Positions 15,455 to 23,019 of a stretch of 64,000 nucleotides of DNA are shown in pieces; within the stretch, counting starts at the first letter, position 1; each line of letters begins with the position of its first letter. The notes under the pieces were generated by a model. It had not been told where the DNA came from, did no database searches, and worked only from the letters and a program-made list of their open reading frames with translations. Source of the DNA: an uncultured Collinsella sp. (GTDB lineage: Bacteria > Actinomycetota > Coriobacteriia > Coriobacteriales > Coriobacteriaceae); NCBI GenBank assembly GCA_900541875.1, contig UQLF01000011.1, positions 1 through 64,000 of the forward strand. Reading direction: 5' to 3'. The position numbers and the translations under genes are program-made.

Positions 15455-17233
15455 ATGGACGCCATCGTAAAGATGCTCGAAAAGCATCAACCGTTCTTTG
15501 AGAAGATCTCGAGGAACATATACCTCCAGGCCATCAAGGACGGATTCCTTGGGTGCATGCCCATTGTCCTCACCTCTTCGATCTTTCTGCTCATTGCCAC
15601 CCTTCCCGGCGTAGTCGGCGTCACGCTGCCCCAGCCGCTCATCGACTGGTGCAACAAGCTCTACAACTTCACCATGGGCGTCATGGGCATCATGGTTGCC
15701 GGCACCACTGCCAAGAACTTCACGGCTTCCATGAACCGTCGCATGCCCGCCGGCAAGGTGCTCAACGACGGCTCCACCATGGTTGCCGCCCAGTGCAGCA
15801 TGCTTTTGCTAGCTGTTACGCAGTTCACCACCAAGTTCAACGGCTCCGAGCTTTCGGTCTTCGACTGCACCAGCATGGGTACGCGCGGTCTGTTCTCGGC
15901 CTATATCGCCGCGTTCATTACCGTTTGGGTCTATAAGTTCTGCGTCTCGCGCGATCTGACCATTAAGCTGCCCAAAGAGGTCCCGGGCGCCATCGCTCAG
16001 AACTTCCGCGACATCATCCCCTTTGGCGGTGCCGTCATCATCTGCGGCATCATCGATGTCGTCGTGCGCAACCTCATGGGCGTTCCGTTCTCCGAGCTGC
16101 TTATCAAACTGCTCTCCCCGCTCTTTACCGCTGCAGAAACCTATCCTGGCCTTATCCTTATCCAGGCAGCAACCGCGTTCTTCTGGTTCATCGGCGTCCA
16201 CGGTCCCTCGATCGTCCAGCCGGGCATCGACCCCATCCGTCTTGCCAACCAGGCCGAGAACCTGCAGGTTCTGCTGGCCGGTGGCCACCCCGCCCACTCC
16301 CTCACCTTTAACATGTCGCTCGTGGGTGAGTTCGGCGGTACCGGCGCCACGTTCATCGTGCCGCTTCTGCTGATTCTCTTTATGAAGTCCAAGCAGCTCA
16401 AAGCTGTCGGTAAGGCCTCGATTGTTCCTGTTGCCTTCGCCGTCAACGAACCGCTGCTCTTTGGCGCTCCGATGATCCTTAACCCCTACATGCTCATCCC
16501 CTTTGTTGCCGCCGGCTGCGTCAACGTGAGTGTTGCCAAGTTCTTTATCGACAACGTGGGCATGAACGGCTTCTCCTTCGTGGTGCCTTGGGCTACCCCT
16601 GCCCCCATCGGCATCTTCATCACCACGAACTTCCAGCTTATCGCCCTGGTATTTGTCGCGATCATCATCTTGCTGGACGCCATCATCTACCTGCCGTTCT
16701 TGAAGGCATACGATAAGCTGCTCTGCGACCAGGAGGCCGAGCGCGCCGCCGAGCTGGGTCTTGAGTCCGATGGTGCCGCTTCCATCGCCGCCAACGCCCC
16801 TGCGCCCGCTGTCGAGCAGACCGCCGCTTCCGTCGAGCCGACCGCCGCTGCCGCCGACAGCAAGCCTGTCGCCGATCAGCCCGAGCCCGCCGCCGACGTA
16901 TCCGCTAAGAAGGACGTCGATGGCCTGAAGGTCCTCGTCCTGTGCGCCGGCGCCGGCACCTCTGCCATGCTTGCCAACGCCATCAAGGAAGGTGCCGCAC
17001 AGACCGGAGAGAACATCGCTTCCTCCGCAGGCGCCTATGGCCAGCACACTGCCATCATGGATCAGTACGACGTTATCGTGCTCGCCCCGCAGGTTCGTAG
17101 CTACTACAACGACATGAAGGCCGACACCGATCGCCTGGGCATTAAGCTGCTCGCTCCGCGCGGTAAGGAATATATCGACCTTACCCGCGACCCCGCCGGC
17201 GCCATCAAGTGGCTCCGCGAGAACCTCGACTAG
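15455..17233 (+). CDS. lacE: PTS lactose-type EIICB permease, module 3
   Basis: A 592-residue fused permease. The IIC domain has the FWFIGVHGPSIVQP and PVAFAVNEPLLFGAP loops. An unusually long Ala/Pro/Glu linker (about 435-488) leads to a IIB domain with Cys497 in VLVLCAGAGTSA. It lacks IIA. lacG3 follows after 75 nt with a small hairpin. An AAAGGAG site lies 6-7 nt upstream of the start. Confidence 0.92.
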   Translation: MDAIVKMLEKHQPFFEKISRNIYLQAIKDGFLGCMPIVLTSSIFLLIATLPGVVGVTLPQPLIDWCNKLYNFTMGVMGIMVAGTTAKNFTASMNRRMPAGKVLNDGSTMVAAQCSMLLLAVTQFTTKFNGSELSVFDCTSMGTRGLFSAYIAAFITVWVYKFCVSRDLTIKLPKEVPGAIAQNFRDIIPFGGAVIICGIIDVVVRNLMGVPFSELLIKLLSPLFTAAETYPGLILIQAATAFFWFIGVHGPSIVQPGIDPIRLANQAENLQVLLAGGHPAHSLTFNMSLVGEFGGTGATFIVPLLLILFMKSKQLKAVGKASIVPVAFAVNEPLLFGAPMILNPYMLIPFVAAGCVNVSVAKFFIDNVGMNGFSFVVPWATPAPIGIFITTNFQLIALVFVAIIILLDAIIYLPFLKAYDKLLCDQEAERAAELGLESDGAASIAANAPAPAVEQTAASVEPTAAAADSKPVADQPEPAADVSAKKDVDGLKVLVLCAGAGTSAMLANAIKEGAAQTGENIASSAGAYGQHTAIMDQYDVIVLAPQVRSYYNDMKADTDRLGIKLLAPRGKEYIDLTRDPAGAIKWLRENLD

Positions 17234-17247
17234 TTCCTCCCTCTGTT

Positions 17248-17274
17248 GGTGCCCGGATCCCCAGTTCGGGCACC
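17248..17274 (+). other. intercistronic hairpin between lacE3 and lacG3
   Basis: An 8-bp stem GGTGCCCG/CGGGCACC without a T-tract, in the same place as the hairpin between lacE1 and lacG1. Confidence 0.45.
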
Positions 17275-17308
17275 TCTCCCTATTCGTATCCCACAGAAAG
17301 GATGACTC

Positions 17309-18730
17309 ATGACCAACCCCATGCAGTTCCCCGACGGCTTTGTGTTTGGCGGCGCCACCGCCGCTTACCAGGTTGAGGGCGAGACCCGCACGCACGGCAA
17401 GGGCAAAGTGCCCTGGGACGATTTCCTGGCAGCTCAGGGTCGCTTCTCCCCCGATCCCGCAAGCGATTTCTACAACAAGTACCCGGTCGATATCGACCTG
17501 TGCCAGCGCTTCGGCATCAACGGTATCCGCGTCTCCATCGCTTGGAGCCGCATCTTCCCCAACGGTACTGGCGAGATCAACCCCGAGGGTGTCGCCTTCT
17601 ATCACGAGCTTTTCGCCACCTGCAATAAAGCCGGCGTTATCCCCTATGTCACGCTCGATCACTTCGATACGCCCGAGGCCTTTTACCAGAACGGCGGCGA
17701 GGGCTTCCTGACGCGCACGACGATCGACGCCTTTGTCGAGTACGCCAAGTTCTGCTTTGCCGAATTCACCGAGGTCAAGCACTGGTTTACCTTTAACGAG
17801 ATCCCCGCGACCGCCGAGGGCAGCTTTATCGTCGGCAACTGGCCGCACGGCGAGAAGTATCGCCTGGATAAGGCCTTCCAGCTCATGCACAACATGATGG
17901 TGGCCCATGCCAAGGCCGTCGTCGCCTTCCACGAGGGCGGCTTTGAGGGCGAGATCGGCATTGTCCAGAACCTGGAGCCCAAGTATCCCCTCGACCCCAA
18001 CAACGCCGCCGATTGCGAGGCAGCTCGCATGGCCGACGTCATCAACAACCGCTGGGTACTCGACGCCACCTTCCGCGGCCACTATGCAGCCGACACCATG
18101 GAAGCCGCGACCAAGCTGGCCCATATCGCCGGCGGCGAGCTCGACGTCCGCGACGAGGACATCGCCGCGCTGACCGCCGCGCTCCCCTACAACGATTGCC
18201 TGGGCGTCAACACCTACAAGTGCCAGTTCCTGCGTGCCGCCGAGGGCGAAAACGACATCAACCACAATGGCACCGGCGACAAGGGCTCCTCGCGCTGGTT
18301 CCTCAAGGGCGTGGGCGAGTCATGCGTACGCGAAGGCGTACCCACCACCGATTGGGACTGGATCATCTATCCCGAGGGCCTCTACGACCTGCTGCTCCGC
18401 ATTAAGAACGATTACCCCAACTACAAGAAGATCTACATCACCGAGAACGGCATGGGCTATAAGGACGACTTCGAGGACGGCTTTATCGACGACGCCCCTC
18501 GCATCGACTACATGCGTCAGCATCTCGCGTGGATCCTCAAGGCTATCGACGGCGGCGTGAACGTCGACGGCTACTTTGTGTGGTCGCTGCAGGACCAGTT
18601 CTCCTGGACCAACGGCTACAACAAGCGCTATGGCCTGTTCTACATCGACTTTGAGACCCAGAAGCGCTATCCCAAGGCGAGCGCGTACTGGTACAAGAAC
18701 GTCTCGGAGACCGGCCTGCTCATGGCCTAA
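17309..18730 (+). CDS. lacG: 6-phospho-beta-galactosidase (GH1), module 3
   Basis: A 473-residue GH1 enzyme. The acid/base is Glu164 (TFNEIPAT) and the nucleophile Glu379 (ITENGMGYKDD). The 6-phosphate site SWTNGYNKRYG is intact with its Trp. It is very close to lacG1 over the first 100 residues (FGGATAAYQVEGETRTHGKG in both), so modules 1 and 3 are probably the more recent duplicates. It has an AAAGGATG site upstream and a strong terminator 23 nt downstream. Confidence 0.9.
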   Translation: MTNPMQFPDGFVFGGATAAYQVEGETRTHGKGKVPWDDFLAAQGRFSPDPASDFYNKYPVDIDLCQRFGINGIRVSIAWSRIFPNGTGEINPEGVAFYHELFATCNKAGVIPYVTLDHFDTPEAFYQNGGEGFLTRTTIDAFVEYAKFCFAEFTEVKHWFTFNEIPATAEGSFIVGNWPHGEKYRLDKAFQLMHNMMVAHAKAVVAFHEGGFEGEIGIVQNLEPKYPLDPNNAADCEAARMADVINNRWVLDATFRGHYAADTMEAATKLAHIAGGELDVRDEDIAALTAALPYNDCLGVNTYKCQFLRAAEGENDINHNGTGDKGSSRWFLKGVGESCVREGVPTTDWDWIIYPEGLYDLLLRIKNDYPNYKKIYITENGMGYKDDFEDGFIDDAPRIDYMRQHLAWILKAIDGGVNVDGYFVWSLQDQFSWTNGYNKRYGLFYIDFETQKRYPKASAYWYKNVSETGLLMA

Positions 18731-18752
18731 CTTTTGCCGCATACCCCCTGTC

Positions 18753-18800
18753 GGCCGCATACGAATCCCTCCACGGGTTCGCATGCGGCCTTTTTGTTTT
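18753..18800 (+). terminator. intrinsic terminator of module 3
   Basis: GGCCGCAT...ATGCGGCC with an inner ACGAA/TTCG pairing is followed by TTTTTGTTTT. Confidence 0.85.
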
Positions 18801-18818
18801 GGTGAGCCCGTGCAGGCC

Positions 18819-18884
18819 GTTTGTCTCAATCTGTAACATCTAGCAGGGATTTTCGGCCCCAGCTGTTACGGATCGAGACAAACA
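18819..18884. repeat. 'TCTGTAACA' palindromic repeat, type 1, copy C1
   Basis: GTTTGTCTCAATCTGTAACA arm, CTAGCAGGG centre and a TGTTACGGATCGAGACAAAC arm. Confidence 0.8.
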
Positions 18885-18901
18885 GAACGCCCGAGCAGAA
18901 A

Positions 18902-18962
18902 TGTCTAAATCTGTAACACGTAGCCCACTTTCGACCGTCTACCTGTTACAGATCAAGACAAT
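18902..18962. repeat. 'TCTGTAACA' palindromic repeat, type 2, copy C2
   Basis: The centre ACGTAGCCCACTTTCGACC matches copy A2 (9166-9230). It repeats the type 1 plus type 2 tandem order seen after module 1. Confidence 0.8.
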
Positions 18963-19012
18963 AAGATAGTCAAATCCAAACTTTCCAAGCAGTTATGAAG
19001 CATGGTTTCTAG

Positions 19013-19070
19013 TTTTCGGTATCACGAACATACTTTCGGTATCATTTGATACCGATATGATACCGAAAAC
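19013..19070. promoter_or_regulatory. TTCGGTATCA inverted-repeat cluster
   Basis: TTTCGGTATCA and its complement TGATACCGAAA recur four times (near 19014, 19033, 19046 and 19059). It looks like an operator cluster for a lost or unrecognised gene. A short plus-strand frame beginning at 19057 follows but has no clear gene character. Confidence 0.45.
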
Positions 19071-19161
19071 ATATTCGGTCCCGCTGGAGGACTTCGTACG
19101 CTACCCAACCAAGTTGCAGGTTCACGAACTCCGTCGATCTTCCGAGCGCCCACGAATTCCT

Positions 19162-19277
19162 ATTTGCGCGTCAAATCGCGTCTCGTTGACACGTAAAATG
19201 ACGCGCAAATTTTTACATGTCATATTTTTTGACGCGCAAAATGGCGTTTTTACATTTACGTGTCATTTTGCGCGTCA
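19162..19277. repeat. seven-copy TGAC(A/G)(C/T)G(C/T)AAAA motif array
   Basis: TGACGCGCAAA or its complement lies at 19163-19173, 19199-19209, 19230-19240 and 19267-19277. The variant TGACACGTAAA lies at about 19188-19197 and, inverted, at 19255-19265, and a TGACATGTAAAA variant, inverted, at 19211-19222. The copies are arranged in both orientations in a 116-bp gene-free stretch. Confidence 0.75.
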
Positions 19278-19333
19278 TTGTGAAGCGATAATCCCCGCGC
19301 CAGCAGGGGCAGAAGTATCGCCTGCAGCGTTAG

Positions 19334-20098
19334 CTAGCAGATGACCTGAGTGTGCTCCTCAATGGCGGAGCGATCCGCGGCGGCGATGCCCGGCTCGCAC
19401 ACTACGGCGTCCAGGCTGTCCAGACGGCAGAAGGTGTAGAAGTCGCGCTTGCCGATCTTGCTGGAGTCGGCGATCAGATAGCGCGAGTCGGCCTTGCTAA
19501 AGGCGAGCTGCTGGATGCGGCCCTCGTCCATGTTGGACGTAGACACGTCGCCATCCAGAATGCCGTTGGCGCCGATAAACGCCGCATCGATGCCCAGCGC
19601 ACGCAGGGTATCCTCGGCCGTTGGTCCCACAAAAGCGGCGGTGCGGCGACGGTACATACCGCCCACGAGACACAGGTCGCAGTCTTCGCGCGCCTCGAGC
19701 AGGTTAAACACCGAAAGCGAATTGGTCACGATGCGCAGGCGAAACGCCGGCAGCATCGAGGCCATCTGCTCAACCGTGGTGCCCGTACCCAAAAAGATGG
19801 TCGAGCCCTCCTCGATAAGCTCCACGGCGCGGCGCGCGATCTGCAGCTTTTCCTCGGCATGCTTGAAACGCTTTTCGCTGTGCGAATACTCGTGGCGCAA
19901 CATAGTATGGGGACGGCCCTGCGCGCTACGGGCTCCGCCGTGTACGCGCTCGATCTCGCCGAGGCTCGCAAGTTCTTCGAGGTCGCGGCGAATCGTCATG
20001 TCCGAAACGCCCAGTGCATCCGAAATCTCCTTGACCGAGACCGTTCCCTGTTCCTCGAGCAGCTGCCGAACCTTATCCTGTCGCTCCGCTTTAATCAC
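19334..20098 (-). CDS. DeoR-family regulator, LacR-like
   Basis: 254 residues from the GTG at 20098, which has GAGGA 7 nt upstream and gives the usual DeoR start (IKAERQDKVRQLLEEQG). An upstream in-frame GTG at 20125 would add nine residues. The helix-turn-helix is VKEISDALGVSDMTIRRDLEEL. The C-terminal DeoR sensor fold has the GTGTTVEQMA phosphosugar-binding loop (GT-rich, like sugar isomerases). LacR of lactic acid bacteria responds to tagatose-6-phosphate. As the only DeoR gene near lacABC it is the best candidate for their control, though 17 kb away. It is divergent from galM. Confidence 0.88.
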   Translation of the reverse strand: MIKAERQDKVRQLLEEQGTVSVKEISDALGVSDMTIRRDLEELASLGEIERVHGGARSAQGRPHTMLRHEYSHSEKRFKHAEEKLQIARRAVELIEEGSTIFLGTGTTVEQMASMLPAFRLRIVTNSLSVFNLLEAREDCDLCLVGGMYRRRTAAFVGPTAEDTLRALGIDAAFIGANGILDGDVSTSNMDEGRIQQLAFSKADSRYLIADSSKIGKRDFYTFCRLDSLDAVVCEPGIAAADRSAIEEHTQVIC

Positions 20099-20303
20099 GA
20101 TGAGTCCTCGCTGTTCCACGCTCACGTCAATTCAAACAGTAACGAACAAATTATATCAGACTCGCACGCGTCAAAAATGAACGCCCGCACAGCTCCAATC
20201 ATCACTTTTTTGAGAAAAATACCCCCTGCTTTAGTGGGGTGTAGTGATAATCTCGCCTGTTCGCGCTACAGTTTGTCGGAAATACCTCGATGTTAGGAAC
20301 CAA

Positions 20304-21356
20304 ATGATCACTTCCGAGCTTTTCGGCACCGCGCCGTGCGGTGCCCCCGTTCATCGTTACACCCTCAACGGGCCCGAGATCTGCGTTCGCATTATGGACT
20401 ATGGCGCCACCGTGCTGGGTATCGATGTGCCCGACATTCCCGGCAACGTGCGCGATGTGGTTCTGGGCTTCGATAAGCTCGAGGATTACTTTGACAACCC
20501 CGCCTGCTTTGGCGCAACCATCGGCCCTGTGGCCAACCGCACTGCAGGTGCCACGATCACTATCGCTGGCACGGACTGGCATATGCCGGCCAACGAAGGC
20601 GCCAACAACCTGCACAGCGACCTTGAGCACGGTCTGCATAAACGCGTGTGGGACGTTGAACTCGACGAGACTCACAACGCCGTTCGCATGACCACCTCGC
20701 TTGAGGATGGCGAGCTGGGTCTCCCCGGCAACCGCACCTTTACGGCCGTGTTTACCGTTACACGCACCGGCTGCTTCCGTATCGAATATGGCTGCGAGAG
20801 CGACCGCGCCACGTACGTGTCTATGACCAACCACACGTACTTTAACCTTGCCGGCCATAACGCCGGCATGGACTGCGAGCACTTCTTTGTCGCTAACGCT
20901 GCCCACTACCTGCCCATTAACGAGCAAAACATCCCTACCGGTGAGATTGCTCCGGTCGAGGGCACGCCGTTTGACTTCCGCGAGCTGCGTCCCGTCGCTC
21001 CCGGCATGGAAGCCGACGACCCGCAGATTAAGCAAGCACGCGGCTACGACCACTGCCTGTGTATCGATGGCTATCAGTACGGCCGTAATCTGCGCCGCGC
21101 GATGCACGTCGAGGAGATGTGGACCGGTCGTGAGCTGGACTACTACACCACCGCCCCGGGCGTGCAGCTCTACACCGGCAACTGGCTGGGCGACGAGCAC
21201 GCCAAGGACGATGCCAACTATGGCTGGGGCGCCGGCTTTGCCCTCGAGGCAGAGATGTACCCCGACACGCCGCACCAGCCGCTGTTCCCGCAGGGCATTG
21301 TGGGCCCGGGTCACCCCTACAGCAATGTGATCGAGTACCACTTTATGAGGCACTAA
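20304..21356 (+). CDS. galM: galactose mutarotase (aldose 1-epimerase)
   Basis: 350 residues from the ATG at 20304, which has TTAGGA upstream; an in-frame upstream start at 20244 has no such site. The GalM fold signatures are present: GPVANRT, NLHSDLEHGLHKRVWD (active-site His), NHTYFNLAGH (second His) and PGVQLYTGNWL, which carries the region of the catalytic acid. It interconverts alpha- and beta-galactose or glucose released in the cytoplasm. A terminator follows at 21383. Confidence 0.93.
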   Translation: MITSELFGTAPCGAPVHRYTLNGPEICVRIMDYGATVLGIDVPDIPGNVRDVVLGFDKLEDYFDNPACFGATIGPVANRTAGATITIAGTDWHMPANEGANNLHSDLEHGLHKRVWDVELDETHNAVRMTTSLEDGELGLPGNRTFTAVFTVTRTGCFRIEYGCESDRATYVSMTNHTYFNLAGHNAGMDCEHFFVANAAHYLPINEQNIPTGEIAPVEGTPFDFRELRPVAPGMEADDPQIKQARGYDHCLCIDGYQYGRNLRRAMHVEEMWTGRELDYYTTAPGVQLYTGNWLGDEHAKDDANYGWGAGFALEAEMYPDTPHQPLFPQGIVGPGHPYSNVIEYHFMRH

Positions 21357-21382
21357 GCCCACAACGCAACATATCGCACAGC

Positions 21383-21417
21383 AGCGCCCGCCGGCACCAC
21401 CGCCGACGGGCGCTTTG
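21383..21417 (+). terminator. probable terminator of galM
   Basis: AGCGCCCG/CGGGCGCT arms (21383-21390, 21407-21414) with an inner CCGGC-type pairing and a short TTT. Confidence 0.6.
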
Positions 21418-21421
21418 CTAC

Positions 21422-21433
21422 CTAGTCATTGGG
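21422..21433. repeat. left half of the palindromic repeat split by the IS110 element
   Basis: CTAGTCATTGGG matches the start of the repeat seen intact at 22986-23019 and 59841-59870 (read on the opposite strand). The other half begins at 22846 on the far side of the IS. Confidence 0.8.
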
Positions 21434-21462
21434 TGTTCCTATAGTTTTGTCAACCGTCGGGG

Positions 21463-22596
21463 CTACTCCCGGTAGGGCACCCGGTCGCGCATCACGGCGT
21501 ATATCGCCCTGAGCCGCTTCCTCGCGACGGCCTTGAGCGCCCGCCCGTGCCCCATGCCCCGCGCCCTGCAGGCCCGGTAGTACTCGCCGTAGCGCCCCGA
21601 GGACCTCACCAGGCTGTTGCACGAGAAGATCAGCAGGGACTTGAGCCTCGCGTCGCCGCGCCTGGACGCCCTGACCGACCTCACCGACGTGCCGGAGCTC
21701 CTCACCTTCGGGGCTATGCCGCAGTACGAGGCCAGGTGGTCGTGGTCCGGGAACCTCCCGATGTCGACCGACACCGCGAGCTGCGCCGCGGTCCTCGGGC
21801 CGATGCCGGGCACGGTGAGCAGGCACGCGTAGGTCTCGTCGCCCTCGAGCAGCGCCGCCGTCTCGGCCTCGAGGGCCCCGGCCTCGTCGAGGGCCTCCGA
21901 TATCCGGGCGGCCAGGAACATGACCTGCCTGTTCTCGGCCTCGACGAGCGCCGGCGGGGGCGCGGTGGAGGCGGCCGCGGCCTCCCCGGCGGCCTCGGCC
22001 CGCGGGCCCCCGGCCCCGGAGCGGGCGATCCCCCACGCTCCGCCGAACCCGGCGAGCAGCTCAAGCCACCGCCGGTCCGACAGGTCGACCGCGGCCTCGA
22101 GGGCCGGGCAGGACTCGAGCAGCACCGCGCGCAGGCGGTTCTTGTCCCTGGTCGCGCAGGCGACGACGTGGTCGCGCTGCGACGAGAGGGCGCGGGCGGC
22201 CTCGAGGGCCTCGCCGCGGCCCGGGACCCCCGACAGGGAGTCCGGCACGCCCAGGGCGGTCCGCGCGATCACCGCGGCGTCGCGCTCGTCGGTCTTGGCC
22301 TCGCCGGCGAACAGGCCCGCGGCGCGGCTGGCGGCGAGCTCGGGCAGGTAGGCGACCCCGAGTCCAGCGGCGCGGGCCCGCCTCACGGCGAGGGACCCTA
22401 TGTTGCGGAACTGGTCGACGACGACGAGCGTGCCGGCGGGCGCGGAGGCGAACAGCGTGTCGAGCTCGGCCTCCCTGTTGCGGACGGGGGCGCTGGCCAG
22501 CACCTCCCCGTCGCGGTCGATCAGGCAGGCCCAGTGCGATGACTTGCCGACGTCCAGGCCGAGCACGGTCGCGGGTCTGGTGGATGGCGCTTTCAC
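21463..22596 (-). CDS. IS110-family transposase (DEDD plus serine recombinase)
   Basis: 377 residues from the GTG at 22596, which has GGAAGGA 7-8 nt upstream; the frame is open further upstream but that part is non-coding IS end. The N-terminal RuvC-like DEDD domain begins VLGLDVGKSSHWACL and has the TDERDA motif. A predicted coiled-coil linker lies at about 180-225. The C-terminal Tnp domain has VPGIGPRTAAQLAVSVD, LASYCGIAP, and the SGTSVRSVRASRRG segment that should hold the catalytic Ser. Family knowledge: such enzymes use a bridge RNA to pair donor and target DNA. No frameshift is seen, so it may be active. Confidence 0.93.
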   Translation of the reverse strand: MKAPSTRPATVLGLDVGKSSHWACLIDRDGEVLASAPVRNREAELDTLFASAPAGTLVVVDQFRNIGSLAVRRARAAGLGVAYLPELAASRAAGLFAGEAKTDERDAAVIARTALGVPDSLSGVPGRGEALEAARALSSQRDHVVACATRDKNRLRAVLLESCPALEAAVDLSDRRWLELLAGFGGAWGIARSGAGGPRAEAAGEAAAASTAPPPALVEAENRQVMFLAARISEALDEAGALEAETAALLEGDETYACLLTVPGIGPRTAAQLAVSVDIGRFPDHDHLASYCGIAPKVRSSGTSVRSVRASRRGDARLKSLLIFSCNSLVRSSGRYGEYYRACRARGMGHGRALKAVARKRLRAIYAVMRDRVPYRE

Positions 22597-22609
22597 GGTG
22601 GTATCCTTC

Positions 22610-22845
22610 CGGTAGTCGTTCGACCGGATGGCCTTCCCCTCGGCACTCACATTACCAGCCGCGGCACCTGCCCGGCACTTTCCTATCAGCCGTCGGGGGC
22701 GGCGCGTCCCGCGCCGGCAGCACCCAACTGGCCCTCTCGGGGGCAGGGACGTTCGGCCGTGCGCGGGCGCCCGGTCGGCGGCCCGTTCTGGGCGCGCCTC
22801 AATCGTAGCCCGAGACGGTCCCGGGCTGACAATTTCGACTGTAAT
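22610..22845 (-). ncRNA. predicted IS110 bridge RNA in the left end
   Basis: Read on the minus strand, this non-coding end shows, in order, a target loop and a donor loop. The left target guide GAACGTCCC (22746-22754) equals the target sequence. The right guide GTTGGG (22723-22728) complements the other side (CCCAA). The left donor guide ATAGGAA (22680-22686) equals the right end of the element (21437-21443). The right donor guide GTAAT (22651-22655) complements the first bases of the left end (ATTAC). This is the architecture published for IS621. The exact RNA ends are unknown. Confidence 0.7.
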
Positions 22846-23019
22846 GGACGTTCTTAAATGACTAGTCGTTGGGGACAGTCTATAACGTTTGGCGAGAAAG
22901 ACTGTCCCAATCTGCCGACACTTGGGGACGTTCCTAAAACGCCGGCACATAAGGAACGTCCCCAAGTGCCAAGGGTGTCCCGTTTGACTAGTCATTTAAG
23001 AACGTCCCCAATGACTAGT
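22846..23019. repeat. cluster of nested palindromic repeats
   Basis: From left to right: the right half of the IS-split repeat (22846-22866); an inverted repeat GGGACAGTC/GACTGTCCC (22872-22880, 22900-22908); a perfect 17-bp inverted repeat CACTTGGGGACGTTCCT (22919-22935 with 22952-22968); and an intact palindromic unit (22986-23019). All share the GGGGACGTTC core and lie between the IS and the orphan EIIB gene, whose last codons they form. Confidence 0.8.

Larger units (their letters stand above)
21434..22845 (-). mobile_element. IS110-family insertion sequence (about 1.41 kb)
   Basis: The bounds are set by the interrupted palindromic repeat: CTAGTCATTGGG on the left and GGACGTTCTTAAATGACTAG on the right together rebuild the intact unit, to within one G of the G-run. 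The element has no terminal inverted repeats, as is normal for the family. It has a short non-coding right end (21434-21462), the transposase gene, and a 249-nt non-coding left end carrying a bridge-RNA-like structure. The sequence is markedly richer in GC than its surroundings. Confidence 0.85.

Noticed and set aside
9083..18962. A CRISPR array from the TCTGTAACA repeats
   Set aside because: The repeats are inverted, in ones or twos, kilobases apart, and lack spacers or cas genes. No CRISPR array was found in the window.
19057..19344. A 95-codon plus-strand frame between lacG3 and the DeoR gene
   Set aside because: No ribosome-binding site, it crosses the motif array and runs into the DeoR gene. 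Kept only as a possible 5' stub of a lost gene in the findings.
22597..22995. A 133-codon extension of the IS110 transposase
   Set aside because: It is Arg/Gly/Pro-rich, runs beyond the IS boundary into the flanking repeats, and the region is explained by the bridge RNA. The GTG at 22596 has a good ribosome-binding site and gives the normal family N-terminus.
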